Positions 24,293-32,746 of a DNA stretch of 64,000 nucleotides are shown here, one piece after another; position 1 is the stretch's first letter, and every line of letters starts with the position of its first letter. Origin of the DNA: Lutibacter sp. A64 (GTDB lineage Bacteria > Bacteroidota > Bacteroidia > Flavobacteriales > Flavobacteriaceae); contig NZ_CP092487.1 in the NCBI RefSeq assembly GCF_022429565.1, positions 1,149,001-1,213,000 on the forward strand. The letters run 5' to 3'. The position numbers and the translations under genes are program-made. Under the pieces are notes generated by a model that was given only the letters and a program-made list of their open reading frames with translations, was not told the origin of the DNA and did not search any database.

Positions 24293-26461
24293 TTATTTTA
24301 AGGCTGTTTGATTTGCTTTAATATCTGTACCCAAACGTTGTAAATAAGCAATTAAAGCTACTATTTCTTTATTTTGAATATTACTTGAGCCATAATTTTT
24401 AACAAATTCAGGATCTTGTCTTAGATTATTCTCAATTTCTTTAGCTTGAGTTAATAAAGCTTGTTTAGCTCCTTTAATTTCTTCTTCTGTATAAGGAACA
24501 CCAAGACTAACTAGCCCTTCCATTTTACTTTCTAAATTAGAAGCATTCATATCATTTTTAATCAACCAAGAATATCGTGGCATAATAGAGCCTGGAGATG
24601 TAGATCTAGGATCTAACATATGGTTAAAGTGCCAATTGTCGTTGTATTTTCCACCAACTCTATGTACATCTGGTCCGGTTCTACGTGATCCCCATAAGAA
24701 TGGATAATCGTAAACATACTCACCAGCTTTAGAATATTCTCCATAACGTTCAACTTCAGAACGGAAAGGACGAATCATTTGAGAGTGACAGTTATTACAA
24801 CCTTCTCTAATATAAATATCTCTTCCTTCTAATTCTAGTGGTGTATATGGTTTAACACTTTCTATTGTAGGGATGTTAGATTTTACCAATATTAACGGAA
24901 CAATTTCTACCAATCCACCTATTAAAATAGCTACAGTTGTTAAAATTGTAAATAATACTGTTTTTCTTTCTAACCAAGTATGCAAACCTTCTCCTGCAAT
25001 TCGTCTACCACTAATTTTTTTCAATGGAGCAGCTTCAGCTAATTCATCTTCAACTGTAGATCCTGCTTTTGCTGTTTTAATAACATTTATTGCTAATAAA
25101 ACAAAACCTGTTAAATATAAAGTACCTCCTATTGCACGCATTGCATACATTGGAATTACTTGTGTAACAGTTTCTAGGAAGTTACCATACACCAATGTTC
25201 CATCTGGATTGAATTGTTTCCACATAAATGCTTGTGTAAACCCTGCAACATATAATGGTATTGCGTAAAATAAAATTCCTAAAGTACCTAACCAAAAATG
25301 TGTATTTGCCAATTTTCTAGAATACAATGGTGTTTTCCATAATTTTTCTGCTAACCAATATACAATACCAGCAATCATAAATCCGTTCCAAGCTAAAGCT
25401 CCAATATGTACGTGACCGACAATCCAATCAGTATAATGTCCAATTGCATTTAAATTTTTAAACGATAACATAGGTCCTTCAAAAGTAGCCATACCATAAC
25501 CAGTAATAGCTACTACAAAGAATTTTAATACTGGGTTTTCACGAACTTTATCCCAAGCTCCACGCAAGGTTAACAATCCGTTTATCATACCACCCCAAGA
25601 TGGGAAAATAAGCATTACAGAAAATACAGTACCTAAATTTTGTGCCCATTCTGGTAATGCTGTATATAATAAATGGTGAGGTCCAGCCCAAATGTATAAA
25701 AATATTAATGTCCAGAAGTGAATAATAGAAAGTCTATAAGAATAAACTGGTCTATTAGCAACTTTAGGAACAAAGTAATACATTAAACCTAGAATTGGTG
25801 TTGTTAAGAAAAACGCCACCGCATTATGTCCGTACCACCATTGTACCAATGCATCTTGTACTCCAGAGTAAACTGAATAACTTTTAAATGCAGACACAGG
25901 CATTTCTAAATTGTTAAATATGTATAGAACAGCAATAGTTACTAATGTTGCAATATAAAACCATATTGCTACATAAATATGTCTTTGTCTTCTTTTTAAA
26001 ATGGTTCCAATAAGGTTTATTCCAAAAACTACCCAGATTAAAACAACGGCAATATCTATTGGCCATTCTAATTCGGCATATTCTTTAGATGATGATAACC
26101 CTAAAGGTAATGTAATTGCAGCTGCTACTATAATTGATTGCCAGCCCCAAAAATGAATTCTACTTAAAACGTCATTAAACATTCTTGTTTTAAGTAATCT
26201 CTGAGTTGAGTAGTAAACCCCTAAGAAAATACCGTTCCCTACAAAGGCAAAAATAACTGCGTTGGTATGTAAAGGACGTAAACGACCAAAACTTAACCAA
26301 GAAATAGCACTATCTGAACCTGTAAACTCTAATAATCCTGGGAAAACAAAAAGAAGTGCTACTAAAAGCCCTACTAACATTCCTACAACTCCCCATAGAA
26401 TTGTAGCCCAAAGAAACATTTTAACTATTTTATTATCATAATAAAACTGTTCTTTTTCCAT
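24293..26461 (-). CDS. ccoNO: fused CcoN-CcoO, cbb3 oxidase catalytic and heme c subunits
   Basis: 722-residue fusion. Residues 1 to about 480 form the CcoN part, with many helices and heme/copper His ligands in RPLHTNAVIFAF, WWYGHNAVAFFL, GPHHLLYTALPEW and IVGHVHIGALAWNG. One more membrane helix (about 500-525) leads to a CcoO part with one c-type heme (CNNCH near 554-558) and the axial-Met region GSIMPRYSWL. It reduces oxygen to water with high affinity and pumps protons. The N-O fusion is a known feature of Bacteroidota cbb3 oxidases. It follows ccoS by 31 bases. Confidence 0.97.
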   Translation of the reverse strand: MEKEQFYYDNKIVKMFLWATILWGVVGMLVGLLVALLFVFPGLLEFTGSDSAISWLSFGRLRPLHTNAVIFAFVGNGIFLGVYYSTQRLLKTRMFNDVLSRIHFWGWQSIIVAAAITLPLGLSSSKEYAELEWPIDIAVVLIWVVFGINLIGTILKRRQRHIYVAIWFYIATLVTIAVLYIFNNLEMPVSAFKSYSVYSGVQDALVQWWYGHNAVAFFLTTPILGLMYYFVPKVANRPVYSYRLSIIHFWTLIFLYIWAGPHHLLYTALPEWAQNLGTVFSVMLIFPSWGGMINGLLTLRGAWDKVRENPVLKFFVVAITGYGMATFEGPMLSFKNLNAIGHYTDWIVGHVHIGALAWNGFMIAGIVYWLAEKLWKTPLYSRKLANTHFWLGTLGILFYAIPLYVAGFTQAFMWKQFNPDGTLVYGNFLETVTQVIPMYAMRAIGGTLYLTGFVLLAINVIKTAKAGSTVEDELAEAAPLKKISGRRIAGEGLHTWLERKTVLFTILTTVAILIGGLVEIVPLILVKSNIPTIESVKPYTPLELEGRDIYIREGCNNCHSQMIRPFRSEVERYGEYSKAGEYVYDYPFLWGSRRTGPDVHRVGGKYNDNWHFNHMLDPRSTSPGSIMPRYSWLIKNDMNASNLESKMEGLVSLGVPYTEEEIKGAKQALLTQAKEIENNLRQDPEFVKNYGSSNIQNKEIVALIAYLQRLGTDIKANQTALK

Positions 26462-26492
26462 ACTTGTTTGATTAATTTAAATGATTATATAA

Positions 26493-26693
26493 TTATTCTT
26501 GTTGATTTTCTAATTGTTCTTTTTGAACTAATTTTTCTTTTTTCTTTGTAACCAATTCATCATCAAATAACATTCTTACAGACGGCGTGTAGGTATCCTC
26601 ATACTGTCCCGATTTTACAGACTTTATAAATACTATAAAAAAAAACACGGCAACAATAATACTTACACCTATAGTTATGTAAACTACCTCCAT
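26493..26693 (-). CDS. ccoS: cbb3 oxidase maturation protein CcoS
   Basis: 66 residues. One N-terminal membrane helix (about 4-25, IGVSIIVAVFFFIVFI) is followed by KSVKSGQYEDTYTPSVRMLF, the conserved CcoS pattern. CcoS is needed for cofactor insertion into the oxidase. It is the first gene of the ccoS-ccoNO-ccoQ-ccoP unit and lies downstream of an FNR-like palindrome. Confidence 0.93.
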   Translation of the reverse strand: MEVVYITIGVSIIVAVFFFIVFIKSVKSGQYEDTYTPSVRMLFDDELVTKKKEKLVQKEQLENQQE

Positions 26694-26728
26694 TTTTAAT
26701 TTAATTAGTTATTTTTTGGAATAAATGA

Positions 26729-26736
26729 CAAAAATA
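26729..26736 (-). promoter_or_regulatory. -7 promoter element of the ccoS-NOQP unit
   Basis: On the minus strand TATTTTTG matches TAnnTTTG, 35 bases before the ccoS start. Its last G lies 35.5 bp from the centre of the FNR-like palindrome, which puts that palindrome at about -41 from the likely transcription start. Confidence 0.6.
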
Positions 26737-26748
26737 TTATTTAATTTG

Positions 26749-26780
26749 TAAAATAGTATGATAAATATCATACTATTTTA
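26749..26780. promoter_or_regulatory. FNR-like operator upstream of ccoS
   Basis: A perfect inverted repeat with 14-bp arms (26749-26762 and 26767-26780) and a 4-bp AAAT spacer. The core TATGAT-AAAT-ATCATA resembles the FNR box TTGAT-N4-ATCAA. It sits between the end of ccoI and the start of ccoS. A terminator role for ccoI is less likely, because no T tract follows the stem on the minus strand. Confidence 0.7.
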
Positions 26781-26805
26781 ATTAGATTTTATCTAATGTA
26801 CGAAA

Positions 26806-29175
26806 TTATAACTTTTTTGAAACCCAATTTGTAAGAATAGTTACAAACACTACAATTGAAATTGAACTTAAAGGCATTAAAATTGCTGCTACAACAGGAG
26901 TTAACATTCCTGTCAAAGCAAAATATAAACCAATTACATTATAACAAAACGATAAGACAAAACTAGCTTTTATTATAGCTATAGTTTTTTTAGAAAGCTC
27001 TAAAAACTCTGGTAATTTATTAAAGAGTTTAGCATCTAAAATGGCATCACAAGCTGGAGAAAATACATTTACGTCTTCAGAAATAGCAATACCAACATTA
27101 CTTTGAGCCAATGCACCTGCATCATTTAGTCCATCTCCAATCATCATAACTTTCTTATTATTTTCTTGCATGTTTTTTATAAACTCTAACTTATCTTCTG
27201 GTTTTTGATTAAATTTAAACAATGTGTTTTTAGGTAATAGCGTTTGTAAATACTGCTTTTCTCCATCATTATCTCCAGACAGTATTACCAAATTGTAATT
27301 TACACCTAACTTTTCAAAAACTTCTTTTGTTCCTTCTCTATAACTGTTTTTAAATAAATAATATCCTTTAAATTCATTGTTTATTTTTATATAAATAGAC
27401 GTTTCATTAGTAGCTACAGATTTAGCTTCTACAAAACTTGAAGCTCCAATTTTAAAAGTGGTATTATTTATAGTTGCTTCAATACCTTTTCCTAAAATTT
27501 CATTAAAAGAAGTTGGTTTTTCAATTAATGACTCTACATCTAAAAATTCATATAAAGATCTGCTTAATGGGTGATTTGAAGCTCTTAATATACTTTTTAA
27601 ACTACTTTTTTCCACATCGGTTAATGCAGTTCCATAATATGTTAACTGAGATTTATCACTTGTTGTAATGGTTCCTGTTTTATCAAAAATAATAGTATCT
27701 ACTTTTGATGTATTTTCTATGGTTTCTGAATTCTTTAAATAAAAATTCTTATATCCAAAAATTCGTAAAATATTTCCAAAAGCAAATGGAGCTGATAAAG
27801 CTAATGCACAAGGACAGGCTATAATTAACACTGCCGTTACAACATTAAACAACATATCAACATTATAAAAGTACCAAAAAACACCACCCAAAAAGGCAAT
27901 TAATAAAATAGCAATTGTAAAAAATCTACTTATAGAATCTGTAATATTTTTTATAGTTTTTTCGTTAGATTTATTAAAAACATCATTACTCCATAACTGA
28001 GTTAAATAACTTTGTTCAATAGAATTTATTACTTCCATTTCAATAGCGCCCGCAGTTTGTTTTCCTCCAGCAAATAATTTATCTCCAGAATTTTTTATTA
28101 CAGGTATAGATTCTCCAGTAACAAAACTGTAATCTATAGCTGCATTTCCATTTATTAAAATACCATCTACAGGAATCAATTCTCCGTTTCTAATTAAAAG
28201 ACGATCGCCTTTTTTTATATCTTTTACCTGTATATTTATTTCTTTATCATCTAAAATTAAAGAAACTGCTATTGGAAAATAAGATTTATAATCTCTCTCA
28301 AACGATAAAAAGTTATATGTTTTTTGTTGAAAAAATTTACCTAATAATAAAAAGAAAACCAAACCAGATAAACTATCAAAAAAACCAGAACCAATATCTA
28401 AAAATATTTCTACAGTACTTCTTACAAATAAGACAGAAATTCCTAAAGCTATTGGAACATCAATATTTAACATTTTATGTTTTAAACCTTTGTAAGCAGA
28501 AATAAAATAGTCTTTTGCCGAATAAAAAACAACGGGTATTACCATTACAAACATTAACAATCTAAATAAATGCTTGTATTTTTCTAACCAAAATTCATCA
28601 ACTTCAAAATACTCTGGAAAGGATAATAACATTATATTACCAAAAGCAAATGCAGCAATAGCGACCTGATAAATTAATGTTTTGTCAACCTTATTTTTTT
28701 TAGAATCCGCATCCTCTAAACTTATATATGGCTCATACCCTATTGATGTTATTAACTCTACTAATTCTTTTAAATTGGTGCTTTTATTCTTAAAAGTAAT
28801 TCGTAATAATTTCTTTGGAAAATTAACCATTGAAATAGTTACCCCTTCATTAAGCTTATTTAAATTTTCTAATACCCAAATACAAGAACTACAATGTATA
28901 CTTGGAATGTAAAATTCTACAACTGAAGTTTCAGTATCGTTAAATTCTAAAAGTTTTTCAATTATTTCTTCGTTATCTAAGTAATTGTACTTTCCTTTAA
29001 TATCGGAAGGTATTGAACCAGGAGAAGATTCTAAATCGTAATAACAAGTTAATTCGCTAGCGTTTAATATTTCGTAAACAGTTTTACAACCGTTGCAACA
29101 AAAAAACTTATCATTAAACTCTACTGGTTTTTTGCCACAATCCGCACCGCAGTGATAACAATTTTTTACACTCAT
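26806..29175 (-). CDS. ccoI: copper-type P1B ATPase CcoI
   Basis: 789-residue heavy-metal-translocating ATPase. It has an N-terminal zinc-finger-like segment (CYHCGADCGKKP, CCNGCKTVYE), a degenerate HMA domain with CSSCIWVLENL near 95-105, eight membrane helices, the transport motif ACPCALALSAPFA, the phosphorylation site DKTGTIT and the hinge GDGLNDAGAL. CcoI exports copper for the CuB centre of cbb3 oxidase. It is divergent from the FNR-type regulator gene and has its own FNR-like box, and lies just upstream of ccoS on the same strand. Confidence 0.95.
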   Translation of the reverse strand: MSVKNCYHCGADCGKKPVEFNDKFFCCNGCKTVYEILNASELTCYYDLESSPGSIPSDIKGKYNYLDNEEIIEKLLEFNDTETSVVEFYIPSIHCSSCIWVLENLNKLNEGVTISMVNFPKKLLRITFKNKSTNLKELVELITSIGYEPYISLEDADSKKNKVDKTLIYQVAIAAFAFGNIMLLSFPEYFEVDEFWLEKYKHLFRLLMFVMVIPVVFYSAKDYFISAYKGLKHKMLNIDVPIALGISVLFVRSTVEIFLDIGSGFFDSLSGLVFFLLLGKFFQQKTYNFLSFERDYKSYFPIAVSLILDDKEINIQVKDIKKGDRLLIRNGELIPVDGILINGNAAIDYSFVTGESIPVIKNSGDKLFAGGKQTAGAIEMEVINSIEQSYLTQLWSNDVFNKSNEKTIKNITDSISRFFTIAILLIAFLGGVFWYFYNVDMLFNVVTAVLIIACPCALALSAPFAFGNILRIFGYKNFYLKNSETIENTSKVDTIIFDKTGTITTSDKSQLTYYGTALTDVEKSSLKSILRASNHPLSRSLYEFLDVESLIEKPTSFNEILGKGIEATINNTTFKIGASSFVEAKSVATNETSIYIKINNEFKGYYLFKNSYREGTKEVFEKLGVNYNLVILSGDNDGEKQYLQTLLPKNTLFKFNQKPEDKLEFIKNMQENNKKVMMIGDGLNDAGALAQSNVGIAISEDVNVFSPACDAILDAKLFNKLPEFLELSKKTIAIIKASFVLSFCYNVIGLYFALTGMLTPVVAAILMPLSSISIVVFVTILTNWVSKKL

Positions 29176-29193
29176 ATTGCTAAATTAACACTA

Positions 29194-29201
29194 CAAAACT
29201 A
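29194..29201 (-). promoter_or_regulatory. -7 promoter element of ccoI
   Basis: On the minus strand TAGTTTTG matches TAnnTTTG, 18 bases before the ccoI start. Its last G lies 35.5 bp from the centre of the FNR-like box at 29223-29236, the same distance as at ccoS. Confidence 0.55.
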
Positions 29202-29222
29202 TTGATTTCTTACGGTATAACA

Positions 29223-29236
29223 ATGACAAATATCAT
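29223..29236. promoter_or_regulatory. FNR-like operator between ccoI and the FNR-type regulator
   Basis: ATGAC-AAAT-ATCAT is an inverted repeat with one mismatch, the same AAAT spacer and almost the same core as the ccoS box. It lies in the divergent intergenic region, so it could also control the regulator gene itself. Confidence 0.6.
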
Positions 29237-29307
29237 ATTATATAACTAAATAGTATCATTTAATTTTGTAAATTTGTAATGTTTTAATTAAAACTATTCC
29301 TATTCGT

Positions 29308-29994
29308 ATGTCGAACTGCAGGCAATGTATTATAAAAAGATTTAATGCTTTAAAAACATTAACTAATGATGAAATAGAAACTTTTTCTGATCATAAAACA
29401 ACTGTTATTATAAAAAAAGGAGAACATTTAATGACAGAAGGAAGTGCTATAAATGGTTTGTATTGCATTAAAGATGGTAAAGGAAAATTAACAAAACTAA
29501 ATACCAACGGTAAAGAGCAAATTATAAAATTTATTAAAGGAGGAGATATTTTAGGACATCGTTCTTTATTAAGTGAAGAATTAGTTGGATTAAATGCAAT
29601 TGCCCTTGAAGATATGCATGTTTGTTTTATACCAAAAGGAGATATCTTAGATACCATTAAGGTAAATAATCAATTCTCTCTTAATTTAATGAGAAATATT
29701 TCACATCAATTAAATGAAGCTAATACTTTAATATCTCAAATGGCTCAAAAGCCCGTTAAAGATAGATTAGCAGAAACTTTATTGCATTTAGAAGAAGTAT
29801 TTGGCTTAGATAATAAAGGCTTTATTGATGTTGTTTTAACTCGTGAAGAAATTGCAAACACTATTGGAACAGCTACAGAATCTGCTATACGATTATTATC
29901 TAATCTTAAAAAAGATGGCGTAATTGATTTACAAGGTAAAAAAATTAAAATTTCTAATAAAAATGAATTAAAAAATATTTCTGAAGGTTATTAA
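29308..29994 (+). CDS. FNR-type Crp-family transcription regulator
   Basis: 228 residues. A cyclic-nucleotide-fold sensor domain (about 20-125) is followed by a dimer helix and a winged helix-turn-helix (about 165-215, TREEIANTIGTATESAIRLL). Cysteines are at 4, 7, 53 and 106. C4-x2-C7 at the N-terminus and C106 in HVCFIP correspond to ligands of E. coli FNR, and C53 could supply the fourth, so oxygen sensing by a 4Fe-4S cluster is plausible. The recognition helix keeps the E and R of FNR (E-x-x-S-R) but has I for S. It is divergent from ccoI with an FNR-like box between, which fits control of the cbb3 genes. Confidence 0.88.
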   Translation: MSNCRQCIIKRFNALKTLTNDEIETFSDHKTTVIIKKGEHLMTEGSAINGLYCIKDGKGKLTKLNTNGKEQIIKFIKGGDILGHRSLLSEELVGLNAIALEDMHVCFIPKGDILDTIKVNNQFSLNLMRNISHQLNEANTLISQMAQKPVKDRLAETLLHLEEVFGLDNKGFIDVVLTREEIANTIGTATESAIRLLSNLKKDGVIDLQGKKIKISNKNELKNISEGY

Positions 29995-30027
29995 TTTTTA
30001 AAATATTCTTAAATTATTTATAAATAA

Positions 30028-30058
30028 AAGAAATCCCAAGCTAAACTTGGGATTTCTT
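30028..30058. terminator. bidirectional terminator between the FNR-type gene and the peroxiredoxin operon
   Basis: A perfect 13-bp stem (AAGAAATCCCAAG / CTTGGGATTTCTT) with a 5-base loop lies between convergent units. T-rich sequence follows on either strand. Confidence 0.85.
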
Positions 30059-30086
30059 ATGATTATTATAGTTGTAGTAAATTATA

Positions 30087-30344
30087 TTAAGAATCAATAG
30101 ATCCTAAAACACGTTTCATAAATGTGTTTAATGCTTCTTTTTTTGGCATACCATCTTTAACCATTTTATCAACTTCTATGGCACCATAAAGATTAGAAAT
30201 AATTTCACCAATAACATCTAACTCTTCATCCTTTAACGATGGCACTTCAGTTAAAGCTTCCAAAGTTTCTATGGTTTCAATAACATAATCTTGATCGTTT
30301 TCTTCGATAAAATTAGTTAAGTGCTTAATTACTGGTAACTTCAT
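30087..30344 (-). CDS. small conserved protein, last gene of the peroxiredoxin operon
   Basis: 85 residues, acidic and helical (YVIETIETLEALTEV, DVIGEIISNLYGAIEV), with no cysteine, signal peptide or membrane segment. It probably belongs to a small Bacteroidota family (DUF6952-like by my recollection). Its start lies 20 bases inside the thioredoxin-like gene, so translation is likely coupled, and the three genes should act in one process, namely peroxide defence. The molecular role is unknown. Confidence 0.75.
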   Translation of the reverse strand: MKLPVIKHLTNFIEENDQDYVIETIETLEALTEVPSLKDEELDVIGEIISNLYGAIEVDKMVKDGMPKKEALNTFMKRVLGSIDS

Positions 30345-30639
30345 TTACTAAGTCTTTTAAAATTTCAAATTTATTTGTTTGTACTTGATTTACAAAAGCT
30401 CCTGCTTTAAAAGTTGCAAACGTTGGTAAATTATCTACAGTTGCTAATTTACGCGTATTTGGAAATTTTTCTGCATCAGCAATTACAAAAACAGCATCTG
30501 GATTTTCAGTAGCTAATTTTTTAAACTTTGGTTTCATAATTCTACAATTACCACACCAAGTAGCTGCATATTGTACAACTACAGTTTTATTATCAGCTAC
30601 AATTTGCTCTAGATTATCTTCTGTTAACTCTTGAAACAT
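30325..30639 (-). CDS. thioredoxin-like protein with CGNC active site
   Basis: 104-residue thioredoxin fold without a signal peptide. The redox site is WCGNC within QYAATWCGNCRIMKP, instead of the usual WCGPC. The cis-proline region reads VDNLPTFATF. It follows the peroxiredoxin gene by 13 bases and probably reduces that enzyme. It overlaps the next gene by 20 bases. Confidence 0.9.
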   Translation of the reverse strand: MFQELTEDNLEQIVADNKTVVVQYAATWCGNCRIMKPKFKKLATENPDAVFVIADAEKFPNTRKLATVDNLPTFATFKAGAFVNQVQTNKFEILKDLVNEVTSN

Positions 30640-30652
30640 AATTTATTATTTT

Positions 30653-31294
30653 TTAGTGTGAAGCTAAGTATTCTGCTGTTCCTTTTGCGTTTGGAGACAT
30701 TGCATCTTTTCCTTCTTCCCAGTTAGCTGGACAAACTTCTCCATTTTTTTGAACGTGCGTATAAGCGTCTATTAAACGTAAATATTCATTTACATTTCTA
30801 CCAACTGGCATATGATTTATTCCTTCATGAAAAACTACTCCGTCTTCATCAATTAAGTAAGTAGCTCTATATGTTACATTATCTCCTTCAACTTGAACAG
30901 TTCCTGTTGCTTCATCAAAAGTTTCTTCTGTAATATCTAAAATACCTAAAATACTTGATAAATTACGGTTACTATCTGCTAAAATTGGGTATGTAACACC
31001 TTCAATACCTCCATTATCTTTTGGTGTATTTAACCAAGCAAAATGTACTTCTGGAGTATCACAAGAAGCTCCAATTACTACTGTATTTCTTTTTTCAAAT
31101 TCACCTAAAGCTTCTTGAAAAGCGTGTAATTCAGTTGGACAAACAAATGTAAAATCTTTTGGGTACCAAAATAACAATACTTTTTTGTTATTATTAATTG
31201 CTTCTTCTAATACATTTACTTTAAATGTATCACCCATTTCGTTCATTGCATCTACATTTAAGTCTGGAAATTTTTTACCTACAGCTGTTGCCAT
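30653..31294 (-). CDS. 2-Cys peroxiredoxin (AhpC/Prx1 type)
   Basis: 213-residue thiol peroxidase that reduces hydrogen and organic peroxides. The peroxidatic cysteine lies in FTFVCPTELHAF near residue 51, the supporting Arg/Thr region in YRATYLIDEDGVVFH, and the resolving cysteine in GEVCPANWEEGKDAM near 170. Length is normal. It is the first gene of a three-gene operon with a thioredoxin and a small protein. A TAnnTTTG element lies upstream. Confidence 0.95.
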   Translation of the reverse strand: MATAVGKKFPDLNVDAMNEMGDTFKVNVLEEAINNNKKVLLFWYPKDFTFVCPTELHAFQEALGEFEKRNTVVIGASCDTPEVHFAWLNTPKDNGGIEGVTYPILADSNRNLSSILGILDITEETFDEATGTVQVEGDNVTYRATYLIDEDGVVFHEGINHMPVGRNVNEYLRLIDAYTHVQKNGEVCPANWEEGKDAMSPNAKGTAEYLASH

Positions 31295-31335
31295 TTTTTA
31301 TTATTTTTAATTATTAATATTCTTTTTTAACATTA

Positions 31336-31343
31336 CAAATATA
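31336..31343 (-). promoter_or_regulatory. -7 promoter element of the peroxiredoxin operon
   Basis: On the minus strand TATATTTG matches TAnnTTTG, 41 bases before the peroxiredoxin start codon. Confidence 0.5.
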
Positions 31344-31368
31344 CAGTCTAAAACTATAAATAAAATAA

Positions 31369-31405
31369 AAATCTTATGCTAATTATTTATATTAACATAA
31401 GATTT
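31369..31405 (-). terminator. hairpin after the sigma-54 activator gene
   Basis: AAATCTTATG (31369-31378) pairs with CATAAGATTT (31396-31405) around a 17-base AT-rich loop, and the minus strand continues into T-rich sequence. It lies 34 bases past the stop at 31440. The stem is AT-rich, so strength is uncertain. Confidence 0.55.
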
Positions 31406-31439
31406 ATTTATACTTATAAATAAAAGATATAAGGTTTAA

Positions 31440-32603
31440 CTATTTACTAGCAAAAAGCTTTACATCATTTTCTGAAACAACTTTTTCTCCTAAAATAATA
31501 AGTCGTTCTACTACATTTCTTAGTTCTCTAATATTACCTGTCCAACTATATTCTTGTAAAAGTTTTATGGCTTTTTCAGAAAAAGTTTTTACAGCTGTAC
31601 CTTGTTCACTAGCAACTTGTGCAGCAAAAAAGTTAATTAACAAAGGAATATCATTTCTTCTATCGTTTAATGCTGGTACTTCTATTAAAATTACAGCCAA
31701 TCTATGGTATAAATCTTCTCTAAATTTTCCATCTGCAATTTCTTTAGTTAAGTTTTTATTAGTGGCTGCAATTACTCTTACATCTACTTTAATATCTTTA
31801 TCGCTACCTACTCTAGATATTTTATTTTCTTGTAATGCTCTTAAAACTTTAGCTTGAGCAGACAGACTCATATCTCCAATTTCATCTAAAAAAATGGTTC
31901 CTCCATTTGCTGCTTCAAATTTACCCGCTCTATCTTTATTAGCTCCTGTAAACGATCCTTTTACATGTCCAAAAAGCTCACTTTCTATTAATTCTGAAGG
32001 AATTGCAGCACAGTTTACTTCAATCATAGGTGCTTTTGTTCTAGCACTTTTTTCATGTAACCAATGCGCTACCAACTCTTTACCTGTTCCATTTGGTCCA
32101 GTTATTAAAACTCTAGCATCTGTTGGAGCTACTTTTTCAATCATATCTTTTATATGAGTTATGGCTGCACTTGTACCAATCATCTCATACTTTTTACTCA
32201 CTTTTTTCTTTAAAAGTTTATTTTGTACAATTAATTGTTTTCTGTCAAGTGCATTTCTAACAGTATTTAGTAAACGATTTAAATCTGGCGGTTTTGAAAT
32301 ATAATCAAAAGCTCCTAAACGCATTGTATTTACAGCTGTATCAAGATCTCCGTGGCCAGAAATCATAACAATAGGAATTTCAGGTTTAATTTTTTTTACT
32401 TTTTCCAACACCTCAACACCATCCATTTTAGGCATTTTAATATCACAAAGCACTAAATCATAATCCGATTTTGTAATCATTTCTAAACCAACTAAACCAT
32501 CCTCTGCTCCTTCTACCTGATAGGCATCATTTTCTTCAGAAATAATTTTTGTTAATACTCTGCGAATTGCAGCTTCATCTTCAATTATTAATATTTTCGA
32601 CAT
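31440..32603 (-). CDS. sigma-54-dependent response regulator lacking a DNA-binding domain
   Basis: 387 residues. A receiver domain (1-120) has acidic residues EDE at 8-10 and the phosphorylation site D54 (LVLCDIKMPKMDG). A sigma-54 AAA+ domain follows from about 138, with Walker A GPNGTGKE near 168, the sigma-54 contact loop as GSFTGA, Walker B GGTIFLDEIGDM and the GNIRELRNVVERL sensor. The protein ends 15-20 residues later, where NtrC-type proteins normally have a Fis-like helix-turn-helix. It probably acts from solution or through partners. No histidine kinase gene is adjacent. Confidence 0.93.
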   Translation of the reverse strand: MSKILIIEDEAAIRRVLTKIISEENDAYQVEGAEDGLVGLEMITKSDYDLVLCDIKMPKMDGVEVLEKVKKIKPEIPIVMISGHGDLDTAVNTMRLGAFDYISKPPDLNRLLNTVRNALDRKQLIVQNKLLKKKVSKKYEMIGTSAAITHIKDMIEKVAPTDARVLITGPNGTGKELVAHWLHEKSARTKAPMIEVNCAAIPSELIESELFGHVKGSFTGANKDRAGKFEAANGGTIFLDEIGDMSLSAQAKVLRALQENKISRVGSDKDIKVDVRVIAATNKNLTKEIADGKFREDLYHRLAVILIEVPALNDRRNDIPLLINFFAAQVASEQGTAVKTFSEKAIKLLQEYSWTGNIRELRNVVERLIILGEKVVSENDVKLFASK

Positions 32604-32746
32604 TTATAGTATTTTTAATGAATTTCAAATTATACTTATTTTTCACTTCAAAAAGTAAGCCAACATTTATTTTAATTTGTTTTTAGCATTTAGAAACTGG
32701 TATCTGGTATCAAAAATAAATTTCAAGTTTTTATATATGCTTTTTT

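Noticed and set aside
24873-25268. Plus-strand open frame of 131 codons inside ccoNO
   Set aside because: It is antisense to an essential oxidase gene and its composition is that of a complement frame.
26749-26780. The palindrome as a terminator of ccoI
   Set aside because: No T tract follows on the minus strand, while the FNR-box core and promoter spacing point to an operator.
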